A stretch of 64,000 nucleotides of DNA from NCBI GenBank assembly GCA_947579605.1, contig OX388316.1, positions 17,487,290 through 17,551,289 on the forward strand, read 5' to 3'. This document shows positions 9,780 through 21,824 of the stretch, piece by piece; position 1 is the stretch's first letter; every line of letters starts with the position of its first letter. The notes under the pieces are model-generated. The model saw nothing but the letters and a program-made list of their open reading frames with translations. It did not search any database and had not been told where the DNA came from. The stretch is from Athripsodes cinereus (Eukaryota > Arthropoda > Insecta > Trichoptera > Leptoceridae). A program made the position numbers and the translations under genes.

Positions 9780-9905
9780 TAATAATAAACTTAGTTGCAC
9801 ACTAAATATTTACAAATACAAAGTTATAAAACAATGTGATACAAATAAATAATATTGTACAATGGGCGAGTTTATCGCAGAAGCGACATCTTCCAACTAA
9901 CCCAT
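9780..9905 (-). repeat. LINE/SINE 3'-end family C copy
   Basis: A dispersed family reads TTTATTTATTCATTCTTCACTGTACATTG..., then CAATGTACAGAGGGCGAGTT, then TATCGC...AAGCGATCTCTTCCAACTAACC. The A-rich tail is on the minus strand, so the element runs on the minus strand here. Other copies: 10590-10620 with 10800-10850, 19785-19880, 31270-31395, 40905-41032, 42740-42870 and 63865-63995 (minus); 17330-17375, 21825-21905, 47015-47130 and 62805-62920 (plus). The size and tail fit a retroposon 3' end. Confidence 0.6.
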
Positions 9906-9909
9906 CAAT

Positions 9910-10590
9910 ATAATAAATAAAATTAAAAAAAAAATATGCACATACATATGAATATATTTATATATTTTATACTTCGTTGATATTTTCGTCTAAATATTCA
10001 GAAATAAAGCTTCTATTTAGTACTTCCATTTTGGCCATGAAAGTACTTAGTAATCGTTTAATTTCTGAATAATTTAATTTGGTGATACTTCATTTTCCCC
10101 GTATGTATAATGTGGCATCCACGTTTATTTATATCCAGTTGTCCGTTAAAAGAAACTGAGAGGCCGTGAAGTGTCGAGAAAATGGTGTTGACAATAATTG
10201 AAATAAAAACTCTTACATTGTATGTAAATCAATAAAACAATCGTAAAAACTAATTTAATTGAATTATCTAAAGTCATAAAAAAGATTTATCTTTTTAAAT
10301 ACCCACGTCCACGTATGTAATTACAAAGTAATATTTTTAGGCCTTTATAAGAACGCAACATGTTTCTTCATCATTGCTATTGGAATTTGCTAAATTATCA
10401 TCGGCCCAGCCAGAAAGGGTAAAGATATTAAATTTTTAGAATTTTACCTAGGTACCTCCGAGCTAAAAAAAGTGGAATTTCTTTCATTAACTAGTTGCGG
10501 AGCGCCTGGTAAAAAATTGGTCTCCCACTTTATTCCGTAAGTTTTCGAGTGTCTTGTAAAAGGCGGGTGTTCGAAAAATAAAGACATTTT
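9910..10590. other. Intronic stretch with family-B remnant
   Basis: Mostly AT-rich unassigned sequence. From about 10440 to 10580 there is a minus-strand part of repeat family B (a block ending TGGTCTCCCACTTTATTCCG, then GTAAGTTTTCGAGTG). No coding exon is visible. Confidence 0.5.
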
Positions 10591-10850
10591 ATTTATTTCA
10601 TTCTTCACTGTACATTGGTTACAATGATGATGATTCTGGATGATTTTATTTTGACGCCGTTTAACAGCTCCTAGACCGTCTCAAGGGCGCCGGTGACGAG
10701 TTCAGTTTTCAATTTGCTTCTAAAGCTGGTGACAGTCTGACTATCTCTCAATGTACAATATTTCAAATCGATTCAAAGTATCATAAAAATATCAGTTATT
10801 CAATTCAATGTACAGACGGTTAGTTTATCGTTGGAATACGATGTCTAGCA
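10590..10850 (-). repeat. Family C copy interrupted by a CR1/L2-like 3' end
   Basis: TTCTTCACTGTACATTG at about 10598-10615 and CAATGTACAGACGGTTAGTTT at about 10806-10826 are the two halves of one family-C copy. Between them lies a TTTGACGCCGTTTAAC...CAAGGGCGCCGGTGACG segment of the CR1/L2-like LINE 3' end. This is nested retroposition. Confidence 0.55.
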
Positions 10851-10852
10851 AT

Positions 10853-10930
10853 GAGGTGTGCCACCCATCCTGAATGTCAAAGTTTTTTTGGAACGAGAGG
10901 ACAGCTTACAGGTTAATTGCATACAGCTGA
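10853..10930 (-). repeat. Repeat family B fragment
   Basis: On the minus strand this reads CAGCTGTATGCAATTAACC, a GCTGTCCTCTCG block and ACATTCAGGATGGGTGG, which is part of family B. The CACTG-ended palindromic MITE follows it immediately. Confidence 0.55.
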
Positions 10931-10935
10931 TGATA

Positions 10936-11200
10936 CACTGAGAAAAATACTAACGAAATTTCACAACGAATCATTGGTACGTACTCTCAGATTACGACCA
11001 GAGATAGTACAAACGATTCACAATAAACATAATTTTCATACCTAATTAAGGTACGTACTTGGTAAATTTACTAACAATTTGTTTGCGAAAAGTTGATATT
11101 ACAGATTCGTTCTAATGAATCGTTTGTACCATCTCTGGTCCTAATCTGAGAGTACGTACCAATGATTCGTTGTGAAATTTCGTTAGTATTTTTCCCAGTG
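10936..11200. mobile_element. Palindromic MITE with CACTG ends and TA flanks
   Basis: It starts CACTGAGAAAAATACTAACG and ends with the complement ...GTATTTTTCCCAGTG. The TIR arms are about 85 bp (10936-11021 and 11115-11200) with few mismatches. TA dinucleotides flank both ends. The superfamily is uncertain: TA flanks suggest Tc1/mariner, the CACTG start suggests CMC/Chapaev-like elements. Confidence 0.8.
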
Positions 11201-11709
11201 TATAGATACAAAAAACGACCATAGCGTAGGAGACAATGTTGAAGACCGAAATATTCATGGTTTAACTTATTAAAGCTTTCTTTCTGTCGTTTGAAAAAAA
11301 TAACAGCGAATTGAAATTTTATTTTTGGGCTAGATTTGTTATAATAACAATAGTTTGACACATTTCATGTGAAATATATCATTAAAAGTTGTTTAATTTA
11401 GCATGAAACATAAACATTAAATTGTAATCTTGTACAAGATATGTGTGCATAATGGTTTAATATTATTGCGTTTTTTAAAATTAAATTCAATTACCGAGCC
11501 TCTTATTAGTCGTTGATGAACTGAGGTTATCTTTATTTAAGAAATTAATGATATTTTTGCATTTTATATTATTTTCGTCTGTTAAATGATTACTCAAATG
11601 AAATAAATTAATTAAATTTACAGATAAAAAACCGAAGAGCTACTAAGTAGGTAAAAAACAATTATGAAATATCTGTTACTATATTTTCGTTCACTCATAT
11701 AATATATAT

Positions 11710-11780
11710 ATATGGACAATTTGTAAAGCGCCGTTTACTCATAACATGACCTCAAGGGCGCCGTATATAATGTTCTATTC
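11710..11780 (-). repeat. CR1/L2-like LINE 3'-tail fragment
   Basis: The + strand reads TTTGTAAAGCGCCGTTTAC, then TCATAACATGACCTCAAGGG, then CGCCG, the same end as at 6805-6860 and 29720-29790. Only the terminal 60-70 bp are present. Confidence 0.55.
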
Positions 11781-11787
11781 AGATCAC

Positions 11788-12972
11788 TCTTCATTATTTT
11801 AATAGAATTATAATAGATCTAAAATAAAACACTGTAATACTTTCACTATGAACAATCAATACATCCTTACCCAGACACATTATACCTATTATCCTATAAT
11901 AATTGTAAACATCCGTAACTTTTCTTCCTTGTATTTAGTTTCTAATAAAAAAACTCGCTGATGATGGGTGTCTACCCGAAGCGTATTTTGAAAGTATACA
12001 ATGCCATTACGCACAGGTTGGGAATACTCGCGTATAGTTTCAAGTAGTAATAAGCATAAATATTTTTAGAAACTATACATGGTTATTACGCTCTAATCGT
12101 GTATATTTTCCAATAACGTACACTAAAATTTGTGCGAAAAACATACTGCACAAGTTTCCATTGCGGAATAATCGTGAACATTTTCTAAGCGCTACACAAA
12201 GCAACGTTCTTAGAATCCAAGTAGCTATTTTGATTTGTTGCTTTCTCTTTTTTTCATATATAATTGTTTTTATTATTTTTATACGTCTTGTTTTTATTAA
12301 TAATTTTTTATTGCTTTTATTACCTGTATTTTTGTTATTTGGATTTACTTGGTGTTGTTAAAATTTCTTAAATTTGTCAACATGTAAAAGCGAAATTGTA
12401 AATGTACTTAAATAAATAAATATTTTTATTAATATTTGACTGGCGTCTTTTTGAAGTAGCACTTAAGTACTTAAACATTTGTGTTTCTTTTATATAATGA
12501 AAATATTTTTGTCCTTTGTTTTGTTTACAATAAAAATATTCATAACATATTATAAAAAATATTTTTATTATAAAAATATTTCTTATAAGTAGGTAATAAA
12601 AATATTTTTATATACACGATAAGAGCGTAATAACCATGTATAGTTTCTTAAAATATTTATGCTTATTAATATTTGAAACTATACGCGAGAAGTCCCAACC
12701 TGTGCGTAATGGCGTTGTATACTTTCGAAATACGTTTCACTGAATCAGCGTCAGAAAGTATACACGACAATTACGCAGAAATCGTGTATATTTTCTGAGA
12801 CTATTTTTCGTTACACAACTTGAAAACATACATTGCAAAAACACTATGAATGCGTACTGGCATTGTATACTTTCAAAATACGCCTACCCGAAAGGTCTCT
12901 GAGTCAAATATTATTCATAGTAAAAGTATACAGTGATTTATTTTAAATCTATTTTAATTATATTAAAATTAA
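11788..12972. mobile_element. Fold-back element (about 1.2 kb) with iterated AAGTATACA
   Basis: The left end (ATTATAATAGATCTAAAATAA at about 11806) is the complement of the right end at about 12930-12960. The inner blocks GCGTAATAACCATGTATAG/CTATACATGGTTATTACGC (12075-12100 and 12620-12645) and ATTACGCACAGGTTGGGA and its complement are also inverted with respect to each other. CGTATTTTGAAAGTATACAA-type motifs recur at about 11980, 12720 and 12870. No convincing ORF: the hydrophobic 66-codon frame at 12161-12361 has no family match. Confidence 0.65.
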
Positions 12973-13204
12973 CTTTCAAAAAGGTATTCCAAGTACTATA
13001 CAATCATTCTTCATGATTTTGTTATCATATTGTATTTATTTTTTACTTTCTATGCAAGTCACCAATAAATACGTGATGGGTTTTGCTTTCTTATACTTTT
13101 ACAAAAAAATATCTGGCCTAGTTGAATTTCTTGTCACTTAAGACTGTATCATACAATCACTATCTACAAATCTCACATAAGTGGTCAGTAGACTGCTTCT
13201 GCTA

Positions 13205-13320
13205 CTACTACTACTACTATACCATCACGGCATATCCCACAAGTGGGGTAGCCAGCAGATCAGCTGCATGTAAGAAATACGCAAACTGTCCTCTCCGTGC
13301 CAATGCGTCTGCATCTGCAT
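13205..13320 (+). repeat. Repeat family B copy with CTA microsatellite
   Basis: A (CTA)n run at 13200-13218 is followed by ACCATCACGGCATATCCCAC, then AAGTGGGGTAGCCAGCAGAT, then CAGCTGCATGTAAG. This is one of the best-preserved copies of the family. Confidence 0.7.
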
Positions 13321-14460
13321 TGTTATAAATCTCCAATGAAACTAAGGACATACTGTAGATTCCCTTTAATTATGTTTTTATTCATTTGTACGCATTTGCC
13401 TTTCATAAAAAATTGGTCTATTTCAGCACAACAAATACCTAAATTTTGATTATTTTTAAGCATTATGTACGTGCCTTGTTTGTGAATTTTTCAGGAATGT
13501 ATATCACCTATTATTATGATCTAAATAAAATGCGAAGTATTTTTGCGCGATTTGATAGTATTAGACGCGAGACTTTGTTAGCGATGTAGACGTTAAATGG
13601 ATAATGGGCGCCGGTTGATGACAATTGAAGCGTCCTTGGGTATGTAGCACTCAGTAGCAATCTAGCAATACCCAACGGTACCATAATGCGTAATACTAGA
13701 CCAAAGCACAGCTAACAAACACATTGCTCCAACTAGATTATAATACAGTATCTGCAAACCATTCGTCCAAATGATAAAGAATTCGTATTCTAGACTCTAG
13801 AGCGTATTAGATTGGATTCAAAATTCCTAGATTTATTTATATCAACGTTTTGCTTGTGATGTTCTTTTCATTAGTCCGCAAGTATTGTTTCTGCGATATG
13901 GAAGAGATTGTGCTTGTCTTGTATTGAGAATTTCCAATGATGAAATTTGACCAAATCAGAAAATATACTTTAGGTACCTATACAAATAATAAATAATATA
14001 TTATTATTTATTTGTAGATAATGGAGTTAATAAGTATCAAAAATATTCAATATACTTTAGGTAGATAGGTATTTTTTTAAATTTTCCTAAATTGAATTTT
14101 TCGCTGTTTGTTTTCCACTAAAACTATATATTTTCCTCTTTCATTAACATTGTGAATGAAGAAGATTTCTAAACACAAATAAATATCTATAAATTAAATC
14201 AAAGATCCCCTTTCTTTAACCTCCCCCACTTTTTAATGTAGGCTTTTAGTGTCATAACCAATCTACCGTGACAATCATTATAAAATAATAATAAGTGTAT
14301 CAACAGGTAACAGGTAGAGGCCAGGAAGTCATAAAATGGAAAGGGTAGCCGAGTAATAATTATAATGATGGATGTAGAAATCAAATCATCCCTTTTGTAT
14401 TCCATGTTTATATGGATCAATGACTTTATATTGTGAAATCAAAGGGTGAAGTAGGGATTG
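13321..14460. other. Intronic stretch, nothing recognised
   Basis: AT-rich sequence without a supported exon, TIR pair or tRNA-like promoter. A 73-codon minus-strand frame at 14199-14420 has no family resemblance and no splice context. Confidence 0.55.
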
Positions 14461-14468
14461 CTTCATTG

Positions 14469-14735
14469 TTTTTTTTTTTTATCTACACATTATTTGTGTT
14501 TAAATAAGGTAGGTAACTTTAAATTCGGCTTCAACCCGAGTTGCTTGCACTCACAATATGGGGACGAAACCAAGATGTATCTGGGTTTGTGTTATTGTGT
14601 CATAAACCCAACTTCATGCACCTTTCACAGGAAGCTAAAAACTTGTGTCGTGAAAAGGGAGTTTACCGGTATCTGGGATCCGCACACCTCTAGTGCGTGA
14701 CGCCGAGACTACCTCCAAGCTAACGACGAATTCAA
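14469..14735 (-). mobile_element. tRNA-derived SINE (copy 2)
   Basis: On the + strand a T-run (14469-14480) is the reverse of the poly-A tail. The body follows, then the tRNA-like head at about 14620-14730 in reverse. The head has diverged in box B compared with copy 1. The body shares CTTTCACAGGAAGCTAAAA-type sequence with the copy near 35.8 kb. Confidence 0.7.
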
Positions 14736-16350
14736 ATTAACGACAATTTCCATGGAACCATGGTTTTCTGGAGATGGATTATTTGATGCTTCAGTATACA
14801 AATCCCTTAATTTTGTCAGTTTCGTCCCAATAATCGCCCCATTCCAATTTGGCTTTGCTAAGGGCAAACCGCTTTATATCACAAGATATCCTGTAATGTT
14901 ATTGATAATTTCATTTTTACCATCACAGCATTCCCAACAAATGGTGTAAACAGCGAATATGGATAATAAATTTATCAAAAATATCTATGTCTGCAAAACA
15001 ATAACTTGGATGTGAAATGTCATTCAAACTCGTAGTTGGCAGTTCCCATGTACATAATAAATATGAGAAACCTTCATTGATATAATATTATGCCTACTAA
15101 TATTATAATTCAATGCATTTTTATAATGATTTGTAACCTGTTGCGTCTGATTCGTCCAGTGTATCAACATTACATGATTATTTAATTTATCTACCTGAGA
15201 TATTAGGTATGTATGTGTTATAATGCCGTTTATGTGACTTCCGTTCTATTCTTAGCGGAACTAATTGTTTTGTCCTGACCAGTATGTAATGCCCATGTCA
15301 AACATTTTTATATCAAACTAGTCAATTAATAGTACCTACCTACTTAGATGATAACATAATCGTACGGTTCTTTCTATATAAAACTGAAGATATAATAAAA
15401 AAAAATACCTACAATTTAAACAATCAATAAATGTAGTAATAGGTCGTGTAAGTCTTTCATTATTTTCTGTAAAATTCGAGGGTACCATAAAAGGCAGATG
15501 CCTACAGACGTTTGGAATATTCAATTCAGATATGAGGTATATTACCTGTCCCGAATGTCTGTTTATATGGCTCGGAGAGAATAAACTGTATGTTTATTAT
15601 ATTATGCAGTTAGTTGGCTGATTCCCCCCCCCAAATGTGATATGCCGTTATAATATACCTACCTGCTTAAATTTTGTAGTATAGGTACAAATATTTTTTA
15701 TACCCACATAAATACCAATTACAACGTACGGAAGAAGTAATAAGTAGTTCCACTACAACAAACTATATTTCTATCCTTGCTCACTATCAGCACGATAAGA
15801 ATCCACTCGACTGTGATTCCTGTCGTTGGCTCGTCGTGTTCAAGTTGACAGGCTGACAAAATGACAATAGGAGGGTATCTCCCGCATGTTTAAACTAGAA
15901 TCTGAAAATTGACAAAAATATCGTATCATTGAAAATAAGTACACTAGATTCAAAAATACAAAATTAATCCTTTAGATAAATAGGTGTTAATTCCACAATC
16001 TCCGAATAAAATAACAAAGATCATTGAATAATAACTTGTAGTTTTGTTTGGAGATTTTGTTTTGAGCCAATTCACATCGTGAAGCAAAAGGTACCTTCAA
16101 TGTTTGTTTTGCTGAGCCAATGTATTATAAAGTAGATGACTGTTATGCGGGCATCTAATTATAAGCCAATAAACCTGAACTTTTGATCCTTGGTTTGTAG
16201 TTCAAGGGCTATTTTGTCTATCTGTAAACACATGAGTACAGTATTAATTTATCAAAAATTTATCTCCACTATTATTAATTTAATTTTCGACATATAAGAC
16301 CACCTCCATTTCTCTCCATGTTTTCCAATTCTGAACCTCCTGCATGAAAG
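14736..16350. other. Intronic stretch with a diverged family-B copy
   Basis: It contains a minus-strand family-B copy at about 15466-15660 (TTGGCTGATTCCCCCCCC and AATGTGATATGCCGTTATAA). The remainder has no recognised feature. Small open frames (14752-14949, 15336-15524) lack motifs and splice support. Confidence 0.5.
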
Positions 16351-16353
16351 CTT

Positions 16354-16885
16354 GTACACAGAAAGAAAAAATATATTGGGTCAAGAGGATTTGCTTTGAG
16401 TTAAGAAACTAAAATTTTATATATAACGAAAAAATTATTTTCTCAATCTAAGAAGATTTTCATCTTCGTGCAAAAATTGTAATTCTTAAAACAAGTATTT
16501 TTTTCTTAATTCAAGAGGATATATCTTTATAGAAGAGTTAAAATTCTCAAAAATTAGGAAACAAATTTTCGTTCAAGAAATTAAAATTCTCAAAACGAGT
16601 AAACATCATATTCTCAACCCAAGAAGACATTTTTTTTAGTGGAAGAAATGAAATTTCTCAAAACAAGCTACTATTTTTTCAATATAAAGAATACATTATC
16701 TTCATGAAAGAATTTTAACTCTCAGAACAAGTAACTATTTTCTTTAACTATGAATCCTTTTACTTCATAAAATATTTAGAATTCTCAGAACAATAAAATA
16801 TTTTCTCAATCGAAGAATTAAGTTTCTCAGAATGAAATTTCAATATGCTTATAATGAGATAGTCATATCTTAATTCAATATGTTA
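16354..16885. repeat. Degenerate TTCTCAA...AAGAA repeat array, left block
   Basis: It begins TACACAGAAAGAAAAAATA. About eight diverged units follow, of the form TTCTCAAAACAAGTAACTAT, then TTTCTCAATCNAAGAAGA and a short tail. A similar block in inverse orientation ends at about 25572 with TTTTTTCAGTGTATCTTG. The two may be subterminal regions of one 9.2-kb element. Confidence 0.5.
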
Positions 16886-16887
16886 TC

Positions 16888-17176
16888 GTCTTTATAAAAA
16901 ACTTTATGTTTCTTGGTAATAATAAATATTTTTTTGATGTAAGAATATTTTTATTTCACTTATAAAGTTGGCTACATACTATCATGCAAAGTTGTCATTT
17001 TTTTTATTTACAATCTACATAATAAAATATTGTGAATATTTAAAGATTGTAATTAAAAAAATTGACAACTTTGCACGATAATAATATGTATCCACCTTTA
17101 TAAATGAAAAATAAATATTCTTACATTAAAAAAAATATTCATTTTTACCAAGAAACTTAAAGTTTTTTATCAAGAC
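16888..17176. mobile_element. Long palindrome (fold-back MITE)
   Basis: Arms of about 130 bp (16888-17015 and 17045-17176) are inverted copies of each other, running from TAAAAAACTTTATGTTTCTT through ATGCAAAGTTGTCA to ATTTACAATCT. Only a short loop separates them. No ORF. Confidence 0.75.
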
Positions 17177-17329
17177 CCTAAGGAGTCTGATAAAAAAAAG
17201 AAATAATTAAGTTTTCAATTTATTAAAATCAAACATTGTTTAGTTTACCTCCAACATACAGTTATTCATAAATCTATTTTCTAATTTGAGATAATAACAG
17301 GTAGGTACCTAAATTGTAAGTTATTGTTT

Positions 17330-17375
17330 TTTATCAATGTACAGTAATGAATAAATAAATAAAATAAATAAATAG
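17330..17375 (+). repeat. Family C tail with AATA microsatellite
   Basis: ATCAATGTACAGTAATGAAT followed by (AAATA)n is the plus-orientation tail of repeat family C. Only the last about 45 bp are present. Confidence 0.45.
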
Positions 17376-18136
17376 AATCACTGTGTTTGTATGAAAAAAT
17401 GACTTTGGTCAGATATAAATTTACTTCCTGGGAAAATGATAAATAGCAACATCCCAGTTGTAATAAAATGTAAATATTTGCTGATTCTATAACGTAAGTC
17501 CTTAAATGTCACAACAAATGTATAAGTATACTAGGTGTATCTACAAAACTATTAATAATTTTAAAAGTATATGGATGTGATTCTCTGTATTTATACAAGA
17601 GTAGGTATGTGATTTACTTCTGGGCTACTGACGTAAACATGTTGCCACTCTTTTGTCAGTTTATTATGTTCTTCCAAGTGAAATTTTTAAACCGTCTTCA
17701 TCGTCATGCAAATCTGAAAAATTAAACAAAAGAAATACATAAAACTTATAATAATAGTAAGACAATCAAATTTAATTAAATTCTTAGGAGATTCTATAAT
17801 TGTGTTTATTGTGATAAAGTTTATTACTACACAATATCCTTACAGGCTTACTATATTTCTAACTAGGGCTATTATTATACTATGTGATGATTTTATACAA
17901 AGATCTATAAACCTATAGATTATCTAGATATTTATATGTATGAATCTTCAAAGGCATCATCATTCTCCTATTTGTTTAAATTCTTTTCGATTACACTCAC
18001 ATCAACTTATCTGCGTTTGTTTTAGTTTATATCTATTATTTATATTTACATTCTTTAAGCATTTTACAAAAACCCTATCATAATGTTTATGGGTTGTCTT
18101 GAAAGATGTTGCATAGCAACAAGTCCGCCCTTAAGC
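17376..18136. other. Unassigned intronic stretch
   Basis: AT-rich, with no exon or mobile-element terminus recognised before the Harbinger-like left end at 18140. Confidence 0.5.
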
Positions 18137-18983
18137 CAGCAGGGCTACTCTTGAATTCAATTAAGATTAGATTCGATCTTAAGATCAAGATTAGATCAAG
18201 ACTAGAAGATGGCACTCCCGACACAATCTAGTCTTGAACTGAATCTAATCTTATCTTTAAGACGTCTTAATTTAGAGATGTATTTCCTAACGCCGTTATC
18301 TATGGGTACCAACCTAACAAGGACGACAACTAAATTATTAATTCTTAAAATTCACGTGATATCACCGTATTTCAACATTTTTTATAAACCTAAAATAATT
18401 TTTTGATAAAAAGAAATGAAATTTATACTATATATTGATGTATAACAGTGCAATTAACTTATAAATAATATTTTAAAATACCTTTGCACTGACATGATTT
18501 TTGTCTATGAATTCTACCACTGACAGCTCTTCTTTCGTTAGCTCGTTACTGTCATGTTCGTTTGTGTACTTTAGTATAATTATATGTTATTTTGGTATAT
18601 TTATTATTCTATGAACGCGTTAGCAATTGAAAATAATACTTTATAAGTTATATTTATAACATTATATGGTGGAATTATCTCAACAACAGTTTGTGTGACA
18701 AAGCAAACCATATGTAAGCCATTAATGTTGAATGTTTTGGCTATTCGACATGCCCATCGAAGCATGTGTTTTATCCATTTTTAATATTATCCAAAATAAT
18801 ATTTAAGTCTCAACACACAATTAAATTGAGACTTTTTTGTAATAGTTTACTCAATATGTGTTAAATTATTGAAATTTAATTCATAGGTTATGAATACACC
18901 TATCTAGGTTGGAGGAATACTTTTTCACTTAAATAAGTAGTTTTTTTTATAATTATGTACAATAAGTAATATTATATTTTCAG

Positions 18984-19040
18984 ATGCCCCGAATTTGTTA
19001 CATGCTTGGATGTAAAGCAAACTATGAATATTTGTGTTAA
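18984..19040 (+). pseudogene. THAP-type zinc finger start, truncated
   Basis: Directly after a TTTTCAG acceptor there is an ATG with MPRICYMLGCKANYE and a stop after 18 codons. The pattern M-x-x-x-C-x4-C-x-x-N-Y is the beginning of THAP DNA-binding domains, which are common in DNA-transposon proteins. The remaining Cys/His residues are missing. It may be the first exon or a remnant of a transposon-derived protein inside the Harbinger-like unit. Confidence 0.35.
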
Positions 19041-19440
19041 CAGACAATCACAATGTTAAGCGGATTTTAAAAAGTGGGCACCCCGATAAACATATTGAAG
19101 ATAATTAGAAAAATCGGGCATCTAAGTTCATATTTTATGCTCTAGCATTGGATTGGATTAGAACAGCGCTCTTTTTGGAAACTATCATTGGGCATTCTCA
19201 GAACATGTTCCAGCCAGGACCGTCGTCTCTCCAGTATTACGTAAATTACAGGTCTCTGCCGGGTGCACCGACGCGCAGCATCATACCCAAATAAAAATGT
19301 GCTCACATCTCTTTTTGAATATACAATGATGATATGCATAGTGTAGCTGCTGTTATTATCAACACGTTGTTTTGTTATAATATTAGTTTTGTTAGTTAAA
19401 ATTATTTAGTATATTTTACTCTATTTATAATAAAAAATTA

Positions 19441-19557
19441 TGTCTCATTATGAAAGTGAAGACAAATTTGATGAGCGCCTGAACGTAATGATTGATAGAC
19501 CTCGATATTTATTTCGTCGCCCTGTGAAAGACTCGCAAAATCCATTCAGTAGTGATT
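19441..19557 (+). pseudogene. Possible Harbinger transposase N-terminal remnant
   Basis: The frame encodes 38 residues, starting MSHYESEDKFDERLNVMIDR and ending VKDSQNPFSSD with a stop. The R-P-R-x2-x-x-R...NPF pattern resembles the segment before the conserved F..RFR(L/M)SK region of HARBI1-like transposases. That region, and the DDE residues that should follow, are absent. This is a weak assignment, mentioned because it agrees with the 3-bp duplication at the element ends. Confidence 0.25.
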
Positions 19558-19961
19558 AATCAACGATTGCGAATTGACTAATCACGAGCAGTGTGTGGAC
19601 TGCACAGCTAAGTGTTGTTTTAGAATATGGTTTACTTCGCATAGCGATAGATATTTACTTAAAATAGCGTTGGCGGTCGCTATGCGTAAGTATTGTTTTA
19701 GAATACGAGCTTAAGTCCTGACAAACAAAATCAGACGTCTCACTGAAACTTACTATTTATTTATTCTTTTTGCACATCATATTATATAACAGTGTAAACA
19801 AAACAATATGAAATTTAAAAAATCTAGGACGATATGCAGTGGCGAGATTATCACTATAAAGTGATTACTTCCATCTAACCACGACATTATATTTTGTTTA
19901 TTTATTATTTTTGTATTGCCTAATTCTCTAATCTAATTAATAAATTTGATACTCATTTTTG

Positions 19962-20300
19962 TTATATCTTCTTAATAAAACAATATATTTCTTGTTTGCT
20001 TTGAATAATAAAATTTTGTTGTATGGAAAACTCATTTCTAAAATCTTTCCCGGCTGTTGAAAATATTTTTTTTTTAAATAAATTGACATGTTTTGACAAA
20101 AAATGTTTTGTTTTTAACAACCTTGCCAAACAAATACTTCTAAGATTCCACAATTTCCTTCTTTCAATGTCCCTAAAGCATCTTCCATCCCTTGCAAACA
20201 AACTTCTCAAATGTACATACTCGCTTACTTGCTCCAAACATTCATCACCAAACTTTATTTCGCAAATTGCTTTATTGCACTCTTTCAAACACTATATTAT
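19962..20300 (-). pseudogene. Non-LTR reverse transcriptase fragment (palm end)
   Basis: A 108-codon frame contains LEQVSEYVHLRSLFARDGRC and DIERRK. This is the post-catalytic palm segment (V.EYVYLGS.....DG....D...R) of insect LINE reverse transcriptases. Both the 5' RT core and the 3' end are missing. It is a degenerate copy in the same orientation as the next fragment at 20440-20815. Confidence 0.6.
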
Positions 20301-20439
20301 TTTTAAACTAAAAGAAATGTTTTTTTCCCAATATTGATTCTTATAGAGACATCTTTTGTCTTTCAAGGACATTGTCAATCTGATCGATGTGAAAAATCAA
20401 TATAGCGGAAAAAAACATTTGTTTTCTAATTTAATCCTT

Positions 20440-20815
20440 GGACGGCCACGTTTCTGAACTGCCATAGTTTGTTCACCTTCATTATTGTTACTACCCAGAT
20501 TTCATTTAACAATTTTCAAGGATCACACTATTACACAATCTGTCCCTCAGACTTTCACCACACATTCTTCTCAATGACTTCACTTCAAGTGCATTTATAC
20601 CATTTTAATTCTCCTTCAGCTGAGTCCAAGTCACACTTGCATACATTAGTGTTGGCACTAAGTTAACCGAGTGCACCAATCTTTCAGCTACAAAAGAAAT
20701 ATTTCTGTTAGTTTTCCAAATTTTCTTCTTTCAATATCATATCATTCATCTCACGTAAATAGACTACCCAAATATACACATTCATCTACTTATTCCAAAA
20801 TTTTATTATAATACA
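20440..20815 (-). pseudogene. Non-LTR reverse transcriptase fragment, eroded
   Basis: On the minus strand, with stops and frameshifts, it reads VDECVYLGSLF, DIERRK, then LVPTLMYASVTWTQLKE and SLRRMCG-like sequence. It matches the region at 51550-51720 of the better-preserved LINE in this window. It is interrupted and not functional. Confidence 0.55.
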
Positions 20816-21229
20816 AGCCTGGAAGCACAACTTCTTCTCAGCCCACTCCTGGACGAAGGCCTCCTCCGTTTCCTTCCACGCCATTCGATCCTGCGGCGTC
20901 TGAATCCTGTTGACCTCAGTTTTTCGAGTAATATTATCCTTCCACCTCATTAAGGGGTCTTCCTTTACTCCTGGTATCCAAGATGTAAGAGACTTTAGGC
21001 ATTTGTCATCTGGGCTTCTAGCTATGTGTCCCACCCATCTCCATTTAAGAGTTGTGACACATTGTGAATACAAGATTTGAAAAAATTGTCTACTCATTGA
21101 CTTAAAAACAGTGCGTATTAAAAGAGTTACTTTTTTACTTTCTACCAATAATAAATACTTGATATATTTAAAGTTTCTCAGTTTTATAGGAATATATTTG
21201 ACAAGGATGTAATTTAAGGGAAAAAACAT
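20816..21229 (-). pseudogene. LINE reverse transcriptase C-terminal fragment
   Basis: A 147-codon frame includes RWVGHIARSPDDKCLKSLTS, WIPG, RWKDNI and EAFVQEWAE. This is the GH..R...D...WTP...RW.D.I...W...EA(F/Y)V..W signature seen at the C-terminus of insect endonuclease-reverse transcriptases. The first about 60 residues are unrelated sequence. It belongs to a different LINE family from 51550-52095. Confidence 0.7.
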
Positions 21230-21824
21230 TGTAATTTCAAAACATAATGTCTATTTATTTCAAATAAATAAATAATATTCAGTTAACATATATTTTATTG
21301 TATTAGTCATACAGTTTTTGTTCAATACACAATAAGAATATTATATCGTGTTGCATATTCAAAAAGAAACATGTGCACACATTTGTATTTAGGCATACTC
21401 TTTTAAAACTGTTCATTAAGGCATTAAAATTGTAGTTTGGACTTTTTATTGACATATGATATTATTCTTTAAGCATTGAATTTTAATATTTGATACTAAA
21501 AATCACTTTATAAAATGGTTATGATGTCATTATGAGCAGTTTAATCTGGTAATGTCAAAATATTTATGAATTCACATGTTCCTTTTTGAATATGCAACGA
21601 CGATATGTTATGACACATGAACCAATCAAGACTACATCTGAAATGCTACAAAGACATCAAATCAAAAAAGCTATGTAATATAATAAAAGCTGTGATGTGA
21701 TATAGCATGTTTGAAATGAAGAAAAATGAATATATTTATAATAGAATACACACTGTAATTACAACATACACAGAATGTACGCAGCACAGAGTTAAATATA
21801 ATAAATAATTTTGGGTTAGCTGGA

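Noticed and set aside
12161..12361. Hydrophobic 66-codon frame
   Set aside because: It lies in the loop region of the fold-back element and is a T-rich chance frame with no splice or family support.
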